From contig JADJWP010000002.1 of assembly GCA_016716305.1 (NCBI GenBank), positions 990,501 to 1,054,500 of the forward strand: a stretch of 64,000 bases of DNA, in the 5' to 3' direction. Below the pieces are notes generated by a model, which saw nothing but the letters and a program-made list of their open reading frames with translations, was not told the origin of the DNA and did no database searches. This DNA comes from Chloracidobacterium sp. (GTDB lineage Bacteria; Acidobacteriota; Blastocatellia; Pyrinomonadales; Pyrinomonadaceae). The position numbers and the translations under genes are program-made. The stretch's first letter is position 1; each line of letters opens with the position of its first letter. This document shows, piece after piece, positions 51,326 through 60,477 of this stretch.

Positions 51326-54300
51326 TCAATGCCCGCCTGATGACTTATTCTTGTCATCTGCCTTTTTCTTAAAAACCGGAGCCTTATAATCGGGCATTTC
51401 TTTATTACGGTTTTTCATTTCAGCCATGTAAGTCGTCCGAGGCTGCGTGTTTAATTCATTGAGAAGATTATAGTTCCGCTTATCCTTCTTGATCTTCGCC
51501 ACCTTACTGAGCGGGTCATTCATGTCACCGAATACGATCGCCCCTGTCGGACATACCGACTGACACGCTGTGAGAACTTCCCCGTCACGAACCCTACGGC
51601 CATCTTTCTCAGCCTCGATCCGTGCCGCCGAAATGCGTTGGGTACAATATGTACATTTTTCCATGACACCGCGACTGCGAATGGAGACCTCAGGATTACG
51701 CATCAGCTTGTACTGTGCGGTATCCCAGTCCTGATATAAAAGGAAGTTGAATCGGCGAACCTTATAGGGGCAGTTATTAGAACAATACCGTGTACCGACA
51801 CAGCGGTTATAGACCATGTCATTGAGGCCCTCAGGATTATGAACCGTTGCAGTTACCGGACAAACAACCTCGCAGGGTGCCAACTCACACTGCATACACA
51901 GAACAGGCTGAAAATGTGCTCCTTCCGGCTCATTGATGCTTCCGCCACTGTAATAAGTGTCAATGCGCATCCAATGCATTTCACGGCTTTTCTCGACCTG
52001 TTCCTTTCCGACAACCGGAATATTATTCTCTGACTGGCAGGCGAGGACACACGCATTGCAGCCAACGCAGGAGTTCAAGTCGATCGACATTCCCCATTTG
52101 TGGTTTTCTGCGTACCATTTTTGGTATGTGGTGTCGTCATACATCGACTTGTCCGCGAAATTCTCTTGATGACCCTCTACAAGGTGCTCGTCAAGATGAT
52201 GCACATCCCAAACTCGCAAGAGATCACGTCCTTCCATGTTGAAATGGATCTGAGTCGAGGCTATCTGAACGTTATTCCCAGTTTTCGCGATCTCACCGAA
52301 ACCGAAATTCATCGCGTCCGAGCGGACGATCTTGAACGCGTTGTACCCCAGACCGGTTCCGACCTTGCCCGCCCTTGTCCGGCCATAGCCCATATAGATC
52401 GTTATAACGTCGTCGGGCTGGCCAGGAGAGATCCACATCGGTACGCCATCGAGTTCGGCGCCTTGATATGTGAGTTTCACGGTATCGGACCCCATGTTCG
52501 AGCCGTGAGTATTGATGAACGCCCTTCCTCTTTCGCCACCTGAGATCTCGCGCGGATCGTTGCCGCGGTTTATCTGTAAACGGGCTGCAGTTGCAGGGCT
52601 GATCAAAGCGACGTTTTCCCAAGTGATCTTTGTTAATGGGTTTGGCAGCTCTTGCATCCAGCCGTTGTTTACGAATCGGCCGTCATAAATGCTTGGGTCA
52701 GGAAGAACGGCAATCTCAAGTGAACCCGATGCGGCAGGCTTCGAATCGACCGCAGCCATGAATCCCGTATTCACCGCAACAGTCTTCGACGCAGCGGCAG
52801 TGTTTGGCACGATGCCGTCATGCACCGCCTTTCGCCAATTGTCTTCGAATGTCTTTGCACCCGAAGTTGCAGCGCCTGTCTGGGTATTCGTGTTTCCGAC
52901 TGCGTTGGCCGCCGCAGCGGCGGTCTGACCAGTTGAAATGTTTTGAGCCTGCCAATATTCGCGTACAATATCGTAGTCCTTTTTGTCGAAGTTCTCGCGG
53001 AAGAAAAGCTGGACTATCTCATGGACTGATTTTCCGTCATAAAGCGGCTGTATCAGCGGTTGGATGATCGACGCTGTTCCATCATAGGCCCTTGCGTCAC
53101 TCCACATTTCCAAAAAATGCTTCTCAGCGACATGCCAATGGCAAACTTCTGCCGTCTCATCAAAGTACTGGCCCAAATGAACGCGCAACCCAACCTTGTT
53201 CTCGAGGCGGTTCAGATCGATCTTTAAGTCAGCCGGCGTGTTGTAAACCGGATTGCCGCCAAGAATGACGAGCATTTTTACCCGGCTCGCATCAATATCC
53301 GCAACAAGTTCGCGAAGCTGCTCGATCTGTGTCTTTTCTGGATTGGCGACGATTGGATCGGTATAAACAACCGTCTCCCCTACATTTCCGAGAGCGCCGT
53401 TGATCGCGTGAGCTATGGCGTGAACTATCGGCGGCTGATTATCGCCGACGATAACTAATGATTTACCGCGCTTCGCAGTCAAATCTCTAGCCATCGCCGC
53501 GATCCAGGCTTCATTTTCAGTGTAGGTAGACGAGGCGCCGGCAACCCCGATCGCCTTCGCGATAGCTTTCGCGATCTCAACCATTTGGCTCGGCTTTACC
53601 GCCAGCCTGTGGTCTGCTTTTGCACCCATCAGGGTTGTGGTCGTTTCGATCGCATAGAGGCGATTCATTTCCTTCTTTTCTTCGGAAATTTTCCGCCCCT
53701 TCGCAAAATCCGCCATGTAACGGACATTTGAGCCCGAAAAAATATCGGCATCGAGAGAAAGGATCCGATCAGCCTTATCAAATCGATACACACAGTGTAC
53801 CGGCGAACCGAAGGCAAGTTTTGCTCCCGCCAGGGCGTTATCTCGATTGACCGGTTCGTATTGGATCCATTTGGAGTTCGGGAGTTCCGCTGTCAGCTGT
53901 TTGAATTGGGCCTGAAGTGTCGGCGACGTGACCGTTGGCGTCAAGAAGCGAACGCCCGCTCCTCCGTCCTTTCGGTTCTCTTCGATCGCTGCCCTGATCG
54001 CATTCACAAAATTCTGCCACGAGCTTGGGCTGCCGCGATACATTATCTCTTGCGACCGATCCGGGTCGTACATATCCAGCAACGCAGCTTGAGCATAGAT
54101 ATCGGTCGCGCCGAGGCTTCCTGGATGTTCCGGATTGCCTTCCAGTTTTACCGGCCGGCCTTCGTACGACCTCGCAAGCAAGCCCGTTGCAATACCCCCC
54201 ATTGTCATTGCGGTCGCATAGAACAACGGCTTTCCGGGGAGCATATCGTCGTTCGGACGAACATACGGCACGATCTTTTCCGGGGGTTGAATTACACACC

Positions 54301-54532
54301 CCGAAAGTCCGGCAAGTGCAAGTGATGCACCCATCACCTTAACAAAGTTGCGGCGGCTAAGTCCGTCATTCCAGTCTTCGGCATGCAAAGGAAACTCGCC
54401 TTTCACAAACTCGGCAAATTCTGGCGTGTCAGCGTATTCTTCGACACTGCGCCAATATTCTTTGCCGGTGCTTGCGGACAGTATCTTGTCCCTTATCGAT
54501 GCAAAATTCTGTTTGCTTTCGTGACTAGGCAT
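51326..54532 (-). CDS. actB: ACIII subunit ActB (molybdopterin-like domain plus Fe-S domain)
   Basis: 1068 residues, a fusion. The N-terminal part carries a twin-arginine-like signal with lipid site (SRRNFVKVMGASLALAGLSGC). It continues as a CISM oxidoreductase-type domain that in studied ACIII complexes binds no molybdenum. The C-terminal domain holds four cysteine clusters: CVGCNACVLAC, CMQCELAPCEVVC, CVGTRYCSNNC and CTYCTQR with CQSVC. In the third, Thr replaces the second Cys, giving the [3Fe-4S] cluster and three [4Fe-4S]. It moves electrons from quinol to the hemes. Confidence 0.95.
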   Translation of the reverse strand: MPSHESKQNFASIRDKILSASTGKEYWRSVEEYADTPEFAEFVKGEFPLHAEDWNDGLSRRNFVKVMGASLALAGLSGCVIQPPEKIVPYVRPNDDMLPGKPLFYATAMTMGGIATGLLARSYEGRPVKLEGNPEHPGSLGATDIYAQAALLDMYDPDRSQEIMYRGSPSSWQNFVNAIRAAIEENRKDGGAGVRFLTPTVTSPTLQAQFKQLTAELPNSKWIQYEPVNRDNALAGAKLAFGSPVHCVYRFDKADRILSLDADIFSGSNVRYMADFAKGRKISEEKKEMNRLYAIETTTTLMGAKADHRLAVKPSQMVEIAKAIAKAIGVAGASSTYTENEAWIAAMARDLTAKRGKSLVIVGDNQPPIVHAIAHAINGALGNVGETVVYTDPIVANPEKTQIEQLRELVADIDASRVKMLVILGGNPVYNTPADLKIDLNRLENKVGLRVHLGQYFDETAEVCHWHVAEKHFLEMWSDARAYDGTASIIQPLIQPLYDGKSVHEIVQLFFRENFDKKDYDIVREYWQAQNISTGQTAAAAANAVGNTNTQTGAATSGAKTFEDNWRKAVHDGIVPNTAAASKTVAVNTGFMAAVDSKPAASGSLEIAVLPDPSIYDGRFVNNGWMQELPNPLTKITWENVALISPATAARLQINRGNDPREISGGERGRAFINTHGSNMGSDTVKLTYQGAELDGVPMWISPGQPDDVITIYMGYGRTRAGKVGTGLGYNAFKIVRSDAMNFGFGEIAKTGNNVQIASTQIHFNMEGRDLLRVWDVHHLDEHLVEGHQENFADKSMYDDTTYQKWYAENHKWGMSIDLNSCVGCNACVLACQSENNIPVVGKEQVEKSREMHWMRIDTYYSGGSINEPEGAHFQPVLCMQCELAPCEVVCPVTATVHNPEGLNDMVYNRCVGTRYCSNNCPYKVRRFNFLLYQDWDTAQYKLMRNPEVSIRSRGVMEKCTYCTQRISAARIEAEKDGRRVRDGEVLTACQSVCPTGAIVFGDMNDPLSKVAKIKKDKRNYNLLNELNTQPRTTYMAEMKNRNKEMPDYKAPVFKKKADDKNKSSGGH

Positions 54533-54636
54533 CTTTTCGTGATTCCTCAAAAATCTGACTTGATCGATCGGCCCTGAACCCTGTCTCTCATCGGTTTGGG
54601 CCTTTCTGACCGGTTCGGACCGTTCTGACGTCTGAT

Positions 54637-55296
54637 CTACCGATGGCAGATCGAGCAGCTTGTCAACATATCCTTACTTCTTATCCTGTAATCGCTCTTC
54701 AATTGGATCCGTTCCTGCGCGGACAGGTCACTATCCTGCCAACGCATATTGTAAATCTCGGATTTTGGACGAATGAACTTCTCGGGTTCGCGGTGACAGG
54801 CAAGGCACCACTCCATTTGCAAGGTATTCTCTTGGTAGACCGACGGCATGTTATCGATCGCACCATGACAAGTCGAGCAACCGACTCCCTTAGCAACGTG
54901 AATACTATGATTAAAGTAGGTGTATTCGGGCAGATCGTGGACTCGCTCCCATTCGATCGGCTTATTGTCTCGATAGCTGGCCCGAACCGGTTCAAGGTAC
55001 GGACTGTCGGCCCATATTTGCGTATGACAATTCATGCAGGTCTGCGTCGAGGGCATTCCCGCCGAGGCGGTCGTCTCGACCGTCGTGTGGCAGTATCGGC
55101 AATCTATGCCGTCATCACCGACGTGATGCTTATGGCTGAACTGTACGGGCTGCTGTTTCTCGACGTATCGCCCGGTGAGGTACGAAGAGCGGGCAACCTG
55201 CGTGTAAACGTAAAATGCCGTCCCAGCAAGGACCACCCCCAAGATCATACTGATCCGGGCAATATTGTTCGCACTTTTAGGAAAAAATTGTGCCAT
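54637..55296 (-). CDS. actA: ACIII subunit ActA (pentaheme cytochrome c)
   Basis: 219 residues with an N-terminal membrane helix (about 13-31, ISMILGVVLAGTAFYVYT). Five c-heme motifs are present: CRYCH, CMNCH, CSTCH, CLACH and CSICH. This is the pentaheme subunit that gives ACIII its periplasmic electron wire. It is the first gene of the respiratory operon. About 100 bases separate it from actB. Confidence 0.94.
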   Translation of the reverse strand: MAQFFPKSANNIARISMILGVVLAGTAFYVYTQVARSSYLTGRYVEKQQPVQFSHKHHVGDDGIDCRYCHTTVETTASAGMPSTQTCMNCHTQIWADSPYLEPVRASYRDNKPIEWERVHDLPEYTYFNHSIHVAKGVGCSTCHGAIDNMPSVYQENTLQMEWCLACHREPEKFIRPKSEIYNMRWQDSDLSAQERIQLKSDYRIRSKDMLTSCSICHR

Positions 55297-55590
55297 TTTT
55301 GAGTCTCTTCAACCGCTGAGGTACGCGGCAGCTAAAGTTCGCCTGTTCCCAGATTTGCGACGAAACCTAAGCCGGGGAATGCGAATTAATAGAATGTTAA
55401 GAGAATGCCTTACGTAAAACTGACGCTAATTTTACTAAATCCTATAAAATCCGCAAGTTTCAAACAATTATAATCGATTGCCCGGCTCCGATTGTGCAAT
55501 AGTTCACAAAATTAGTTCTTCTGATGAGGTTAATTAATCAAAACCAATACCATCCGACAATTCGCAAAGTGAATCGGCCTCGACGGCCGG
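55297..55590 (-). promoter_or_regulatory. Upstream region of the respiratory operon with a candidate promoter
   Basis: 294 bp before actA. On the minus strand TTGCGG (55451-55456), 16 bases, TAAAAT (55429-55434), giving a leader of about 125-130 bases. A GTAAAA-N10-TTTTAC inverted repeat (55414-55435) overlaps the -10 and could be an operator. No gene is evident, and the region is AT-rich. Confidence 0.4.
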
Positions 55591-56523
55591 TCAGCCGCCG
55601 AGAGTCTCATCGTTTGATAGGGCGGCACCGATCGCCGATGCCAATTCTCCGAGCTCTCCGGCGACGATGGTCGTATTTGAGAAAGACGGCCCGAAAGAAA
55701 GTTCGCGAGCCCGCTTGATGATCGGATCAAGCAGAAGTCTGCCCGCTCCCATTATCTCCCCGCCAAGTACGATTCTCTCAATATTCAAAAGATTGATCAC
55801 GCTCGCGATCGCCGACCCAACATACATTCCTGTTCGATCGAGCATCAGCTGTGCGAAGTCGTCTTCGCTCCGCGCCGCTGCAACAATGTCGGCGATCGTG
55901 ATCTCCTGCTCATCAAACTTGCTAAGGACCGACGTACTGTCTTGGTGAAAGCGACTCCGGGTGCGGCGAACAATGTTCTCGCTAGATGCCACATCTTCAA
56001 GACGCATACCATCTGAATTGATCGCTACGTATCCGAATTCACCTGCGAACCCCGACACCCCACGCCATATTTGCCCGTTGAATATAAAAGCACCGCCAAC
56101 ACCGGTGCCGAGCGTCGCATAAAACAGGTCTTTCGCTCCGCGTCCCGCACCAGCTTTGAATTCGCCTATCGCCGCAGCATCCGCGTCATTCATAAGTACA
56201 CACTCAAGCCCGGTCGCAACTTTTATCTCATTTGCAATATCGGTCTTTGAATGCTCGGGAAATCCGATAGAATATTCGACCCGATTAGATCTTCGGTTTA
56301 TCAGTCCCGGCACAGATAGTCCAAATCTCGATGTTTCGCCTAGGTTGTCATTCAACTTGCCGACAAAAGCAATCAGCTGAGCGATTACGTCGCCGTTCCG
56401 GTCAAGTTTTTCAGAAATGCTAGCCGCCACCTTGCCCGAAGCGTCGACAGAAACGGCATGAAGGCCGGAAACGGAAACGTCCACTCCGACCGAAAGTTGT
56501 TTTTCTTTGCTCGACTCGCTCAT
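55591..56523 (-). CDS. ROK-family sugar kinase-like protein lacking the zinc motif
   Basis: 310 residues from the ATG at 56523 with AGGA 5 bases upstream. The actin-like ATPase fold is clear: SVGVDVSVSGLHAVSVD, NDADAAAIGEFKAG with the catalytic Asp, GTGVGGAFIFNG and GGEIMGAGRLLLDP. Where other ROK proteins have GHxx...CxCGxxGC, this one reads GEFGYVAINSDGMRLEDVAS, without the His and three Cys of the structural zinc. No helix-turn-helix is present, so a kinase rather than a repressor is favoured. The substrate is unknown. Confidence 0.88.
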   Translation of the reverse strand: MSESSKEKQLSVGVDVSVSGLHAVSVDASGKVAASISEKLDRNGDVIAQLIAFVGKLNDNLGETSRFGLSVPGLINRRSNRVEYSIGFPEHSKTDIANEIKVATGLECVLMNDADAAAIGEFKAGAGRGAKDLFYATLGTGVGGAFIFNGQIWRGVSGFAGEFGYVAINSDGMRLEDVASSENIVRRTRSRFHQDSTSVLSKFDEQEITIADIVAAARSEDDFAQLMLDRTGMYVGSAIASVINLLNIERIVLGGEIMGAGRLLLDPIIKRARELSFGPSFSNTTIVAGELGELASAIGAALSNDETLGG

Positions 56524-56715
56524 ATTTATCCTGCCCAAGACTAGGGCGATTTTAGTCACAACCTATCAGGCTGTCAATAAAGGCGTTGTTCAACGTGCGT
56601 TTCGTCGTTTGTCCGGCTAACCCTGACCGCGGGACCTTGATTTTCCTTGATTTCGGCAAACCAAAAGCGGACAATCGGTGTCTAATCCTTAAATGTTTTC
56701 AGAGGTTGGCAATTT

Positions 56716-57966
56716 ATGAAATCAAACCTTCCCCGTTTTGCCTTGGTCTTGCTGATCGTGCTGAGCGCCTCAGTATTTGCTCCGATCGGCCTCGAAGCAC
56801 AGTCCCGTCCACAACGCCCAACACCGAAAGGCGACGAGAAAAGAAATCAGCGTCCGGTACCAAAAACGGAAGAAGAGCTTAAGAAGGAAGCCGAGGAAAA
56901 GGCCAGACTCGAACAGGAGAAGAATGCTCAGGAGGAACCCGGCGTCATAGCGGTTGAGACCGAGATCGTCAACGTGGATGCGGTAGTCTTCAATAAAAAG
57001 TCGGGTCAGATCATCACCGGTCTTAAGAAAGAGAATTTCGGTATCTTTGAGAACGGCGTCAAACGCGACATTTCTGTGTTCACAACTCCCGAATCGCCCA
57101 TCACCGTTACCTTGCTGCTTGAATACAGTAAGTGGTCGGAGCTATTTGGTTCGGCTTCGGGCGGAATATTCGAACCCGGTGTATACGAAACCGTTCGACC
57201 GATTGCTCAGTTCCTTTCACGTTTCATCAAACCGCCGGATGATTATGCATCGGTCGTCGCGTTTGATATGCGTCCGGCAGTGATCACGGATTTTACCAAT
57301 GATCCGGGCCGAGTTCGCGGCACGATCGACCTTTTGCTAAGAAGCCAGCCTGCGTTCCGTGAAAACAATCTTTTCGACGCCATGAAGTTCGTCTTGATCG
57401 GTGGCAACAGCGAATCTGAATTTCTCGACGGCGCCAAGGAACGTTCGGTCTCATACGGTGGAATGGTCGATGTCAAAGCCAAGCGACGCGCGATAATTCT
57501 TGTAGCCTCCGGTATCGATACGTTCAGCAAAACGAATTACGGCGAGATCCGCCGGGTTGTCCAGGAAGCCGGGATACCGATCTATATAATAAGTACCGGA
57601 AACCTCTTCTATAAGCGTTACGAGCACCTTTTGCCTGCGACCGACGGTATTAGCGGAATGCCGGGACGCCTTACTTTTCTCCAGGCTAAGAACCAGATGA
57701 ATACGTTTGCCAAGGAATCAGGGGGAATGCATTTCGAAATGACTTTCGAAGGCGAGGTGCCTGGATACCTCAATTCGATAAATGGACTTTTAAGAAGCCA
57801 GTACAATCTCGCGTACGATCTTGTTGAAAAGCATGATCCCGGCAAGAAATACAAATTAGAGGTCAAGGTCGATGTTGACGGCGACGGCACGTATGACGAC
57901 AAGCAGTTCGTCGTCCAGCACAAGCCGTTCATTTACGTGCAGAAAGACGATAAGAAAAAGAAATAG
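56716..57966 (+). CDS. Secreted VWA-like protein with degenerate metal site
   Basis: 416 residues. A signal peptide (about 1-28) is followed by a 45-residue Pro/Arg- then Glu/Lys-rich linker likely to be coiled coil (EEELKKEAEEKARLEQEK), the strand VETEIVNVDAVVFNKKSGQI, and a VWA fold. Compared with the other two VWA proteins here, the MIDAS motif DxSxS reads LLEYSKWSE (Glu for Asp), the Thr position is Asn in ENNLFDAMK, and FTDGVD is VASGID. Metal-dependent ligand binding is thus doubtful. A Lys-rich tail (KKKK) ends it. A terminator follows at once. Confidence 0.85.
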   Translation: MKSNLPRFALVLLIVLSASVFAPIGLEAQSRPQRPTPKGDEKRNQRPVPKTEEELKKEAEEKARLEQEKNAQEEPGVIAVETEIVNVDAVVFNKKSGQIITGLKKENFGIFENGVKRDISVFTTPESPITVTLLLEYSKWSELFGSASGGIFEPGVYETVRPIAQFLSRFIKPPDDYASVVAFDMRPAVITDFTNDPGRVRGTIDLLLRSQPAFRENNLFDAMKFVLIGGNSESEFLDGAKERSVSYGGMVDVKAKRRAIILVASGIDTFSKTNYGEIRRVVQEAGIPIYIISTGNLFYKRYEHLLPATDGISGMPGRLTFLQAKNQMNTFAKESGGMHFEMTFEGEVPGYLNSINGLLRSQYNLAYDLVEKHDPGKKYKLEVKVDVDGDGTYDDKQFVVQHKPFIYVQKDDKKKK

Positions 57967-57993
57967 TCACGTTAGACCGATGTGCGATGGAAC

Positions 57994-58016
57994 AGGCGGC
58001 TATCTGCCGCCTTTTT
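57994..58016 (+). terminator. Rho-independent terminator of the VWA gene
   Basis: AGGCGGC (57994-58000), 5-base loop, GCCGCCT (58006-58012), then TTTTT, 28 bases after the stop codon. Confidence 0.85.
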
Positions 58017-58138
58017 CATTAGAATTAAGATGGTTTCTGGGTCGAAAAACGTGATCGCTCGAGGTTGGGCCACAGATTGCGAACAATCTCGTTGTATTAA
58101 CACATAGTCAACTGCTATTCTGGGTGTTTCGGATAATT

Positions 58139-60031
58139 ATGAGCAGACGCATCGTTGAAAGCTATAGGGCGAAGCTCGCTAACGAGGAAGGTTACGTCAG
58201 AACTTCTGGTGCCGCACTGAAGATTGCTTTGTGCTATCCGAACACGCACTCGATCGGAATGGCGAATCTCGGTCTTCATACGATGTACGAGCTCTTCAAT
58301 TCGATTCCAGAGGTCTCCTGCGAACGAGTCTTCCTGCCTGATTCAGATGAATTGAAAGAATACGAAAGGTCCGGCTCGCCACTTCTTTCGCTCGAAACTC
58401 AGACTCCTGTCAGAGACTTCGATGTAGTAGCGTTTTCGATCTCGTTTGAAACCGATTACCTTAACATGGCCCGAATGTTACAGCTTTCGGGGATTCCTGT
58501 ATGGTCCGGGGAACGCAATCATTTTCACCCGTTGATCGTAATGGGCGGTGCTGCATCATTTCTGAACCCGGAACCGATCGCCGATTTCACCGATATCATC
58601 GCAGTAGGTGAGGGCGAGATATTGGCGTACCAACTGGTGGATTCGATCTTCGAGCACGAGACCAAAGACGATATTCTGCTTGCTCTCGCTCGGATCGGTC
58701 GAGGCTTTTATATTCCTTCGTTTTATGACGTCGTTTATAACGATGATGGAACGGTTTTCGAATATCGACCTAAACACATCGGTGTCCCTCGCCGAGTCGG
58801 CCGCGCTCTTGCGTCGGTGAATCCAAAGGAAGGGACGTTGCGGCGGGCCTTAAAACGTGGCGAGAATGAACTTGCCGAATTTCTTGTCAACCAAGATACG
58901 TTTTGCCCTTCAACGGCGATATGGTCTCCCGGTGCCGAAATGGGCGACCGGTTATTGGTCGAGATCTCACGCGGATGCTCGCAGGGCTGCCGATTCTGTT
59001 GGGCCGGCTACAATTACTACCCGCCTCGTGTCGTTCCGGCAAAAGACATTCTCGCGAAGGCCGCGGAATGGCGCAGTAAAACTGACAAGATCGGCCTCGT
59101 TTCGACCGCCGTCTGCGATCATCCCGAAATATCAACGATCCTTAGAGAGCTGCGTGCGATGAACTACCGGATATCTGTATCCTCACTTCGACTCGATCAG
59201 ATCTCGGAGGAACTTCTCGACGCCCTCGTCGAATCGAACGACCAGCAGATCGCCGTAGCTCCCGAAACCGGATCTGACCGTCTCAGGCGAGTAATAAACA
59301 AGAATCTAACGAACGATGAGATCGTCGACATCTGCGGAGCCGTTTTCGACCGCGGCATGCTGACCCTGAAGCTCTATATGATGGTCGGCCTTCCGACCGA
59401 AACACAGGAAGACCTGGATGAAATGTTCGTCCTGGTCGAACGCATCAAGGATCGAATGCTCGAGGCTGGCAAAAAGATCGGTCGCGCCGGCAAGATAATT
59501 CCGTCGTTGAATGGCTTTGTTCCGAAACCCAACACGCCGCTCCAATGGGATGCAATCTGCAACGAACGAGACCTTAAAAAGCGTATCAAATACGTTTGTA
59601 AGGGCCTTTCAAAGATTCCTAATGTTGACGTTCGATTCATGTCGGCGCGCATTGCTCACGAACAAGCGCTATTCTCGTCAGGTGACCGAACCGTGGCAAG
59701 GGTCATCGATGCTGCCGCTCGTTTCGGCGGCGATCTGGATCGCGCTATTCGAGAGACGAATGTCGATCCCGGGTTTCATACGTCCCGAGACCGATCGTAC
59801 GACGAATTTCTTCCCTGGTCGATCGTCGATTCCGGACTGTCATTTGATTTTCTCAAGGCCGAACATGAAAAAGCACGAGAAGCTCTCTCGAGCCTCCCGT
59901 GCCCCGCTGTTGAAAAATGCACCACGTGTGGAGTTTGTCCGACAACATGGCTCGCTGACGCACCGGCATCCCTTATTCAGATACAACCTGTAAAGATCCG
60001 CGAGGCAATGGCCGCGGCAGTTCTTGCGTGA
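58139..60031 (+). CDS. TIGR03960-type radical SAM protein with B12-binding-like domain
   Basis: 630 residues from the ATG at 58139; a GTG 15 bases earlier is possible. The N-terminal Rossmann-like domain (LCYPNTHSIGMANLGLHTMY, FSISFETDYLNMARML) resembles cobalamin-binding domains but has no DxHxxG motif. The radical SAM domain has CSQGCRFCWAGYNYYPPR and APETGSDRLRRVINKN. A cysteine pair-rich C-terminus (CPAVEKCTTCGVCPTTWL) may hold another Fe-S cluster. In many bacteria this protein is fused or adjacent to a DUF2344 partner, which is not seen here. Substrate unknown. Confidence 0.88.
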   Translation: MSRRIVESYRAKLANEEGYVRTSGAALKIALCYPNTHSIGMANLGLHTMYELFNSIPEVSCERVFLPDSDELKEYERSGSPLLSLETQTPVRDFDVVAFSISFETDYLNMARMLQLSGIPVWSGERNHFHPLIVMGGAASFLNPEPIADFTDIIAVGEGEILAYQLVDSIFEHETKDDILLALARIGRGFYIPSFYDVVYNDDGTVFEYRPKHIGVPRRVGRALASVNPKEGTLRRALKRGENELAEFLVNQDTFCPSTAIWSPGAEMGDRLLVEISRGCSQGCRFCWAGYNYYPPRVVPAKDILAKAAEWRSKTDKIGLVSTAVCDHPEISTILRELRAMNYRISVSSLRLDQISEELLDALVESNDQQIAVAPETGSDRLRRVINKNLTNDEIVDICGAVFDRGMLTLKLYMMVGLPTETQEDLDEMFVLVERIKDRMLEAGKKIGRAGKIIPSLNGFVPKPNTPLQWDAICNERDLKKRIKYVCKGLSKIPNVDVRFMSARIAHEQALFSSGDRTVARVIDAAARFGGDLDRAIRETNVDPGFHTSRDRSYDEFLPWSIVDSGLSFDFLKAEHEKAREALSSLPCPAVEKCTTCGVCPTTWLADAPASLIQIQPVKIREAMAAAVLA

Positions 60032-60041
60032 TCGCCGGCCC

Positions 60042-60449
60042 TTACTGCTTGAGTAAATAGCCTTGCGGCGAAGCGTTATGGTCAAAGTTGTACGTGTATT
60101 TGTAAATGCCGAACGGCAGAAGGTTTACACTCTTGGTATATGCGACCCGAGCTGTGATAACTGTACCCGAAGCTTTGACCTCTACAAACGCGTCCGGCGG
60201 GACGTTGTAATCATGAGCAGCACGCTGGATCGATGCCTGCACTACCTCGAGCGGCTTCAATGAACCTGATGTCGCAAGGCCTTTGACAACGGCTGTGTCC
60301 ATCTCTTGCTTGAAGCTCGCGCCTTCGTATGCGACCGGAATGTAGTTGTAACCGGCATGTCCGACAAGGGCTATTATCACGAAGATTATAAGAAATTTGA
60401 CTCCGGCACTGCCCTGCTCGGAGCTTTTCTGCGCTTGAAAGGTTTTCAT
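60042..60449 (-). CDS. Small membrane-anchored protein, unknown
   Basis: 135 residues. GAGGAG lies about 10 bases before the ATG. One membrane helix (about 17-36, GVKFLIIFVIIALVGHAGYN) with a short cytoplasmic N-terminus, then a small domain ending VNLLPFGIYKYTYNFDHN. The layout resembles DUF4845 and minor pilin-like proteins, but there is no prepilin peptidase site. It follows aroB by 28 bases and belongs to the glmM-aroB unit. Confidence 0.7.
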   Translation of the reverse strand: MKTFQAQKSSEQGSAGVKFLIIFVIIALVGHAGYNYIPVAYEGASFKQEMDTAVVKGLATSGSLKPLEVVQASIQRAAHDYNVPPDAFVEVKASGTVITARVAYTKSVNLLPFGIYKYTYNFDHNASPQGYLLKQ

Positions 60450-60477
60450 TTCGAGATACTCCTCGATTCGAAGGATT

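Noticed and set aside
54643..55302. 219-codon plus-strand frame antisense to actA
   Set aside because: It is the mirror of a clear pentaheme cytochrome gene and has no recognisable domain.
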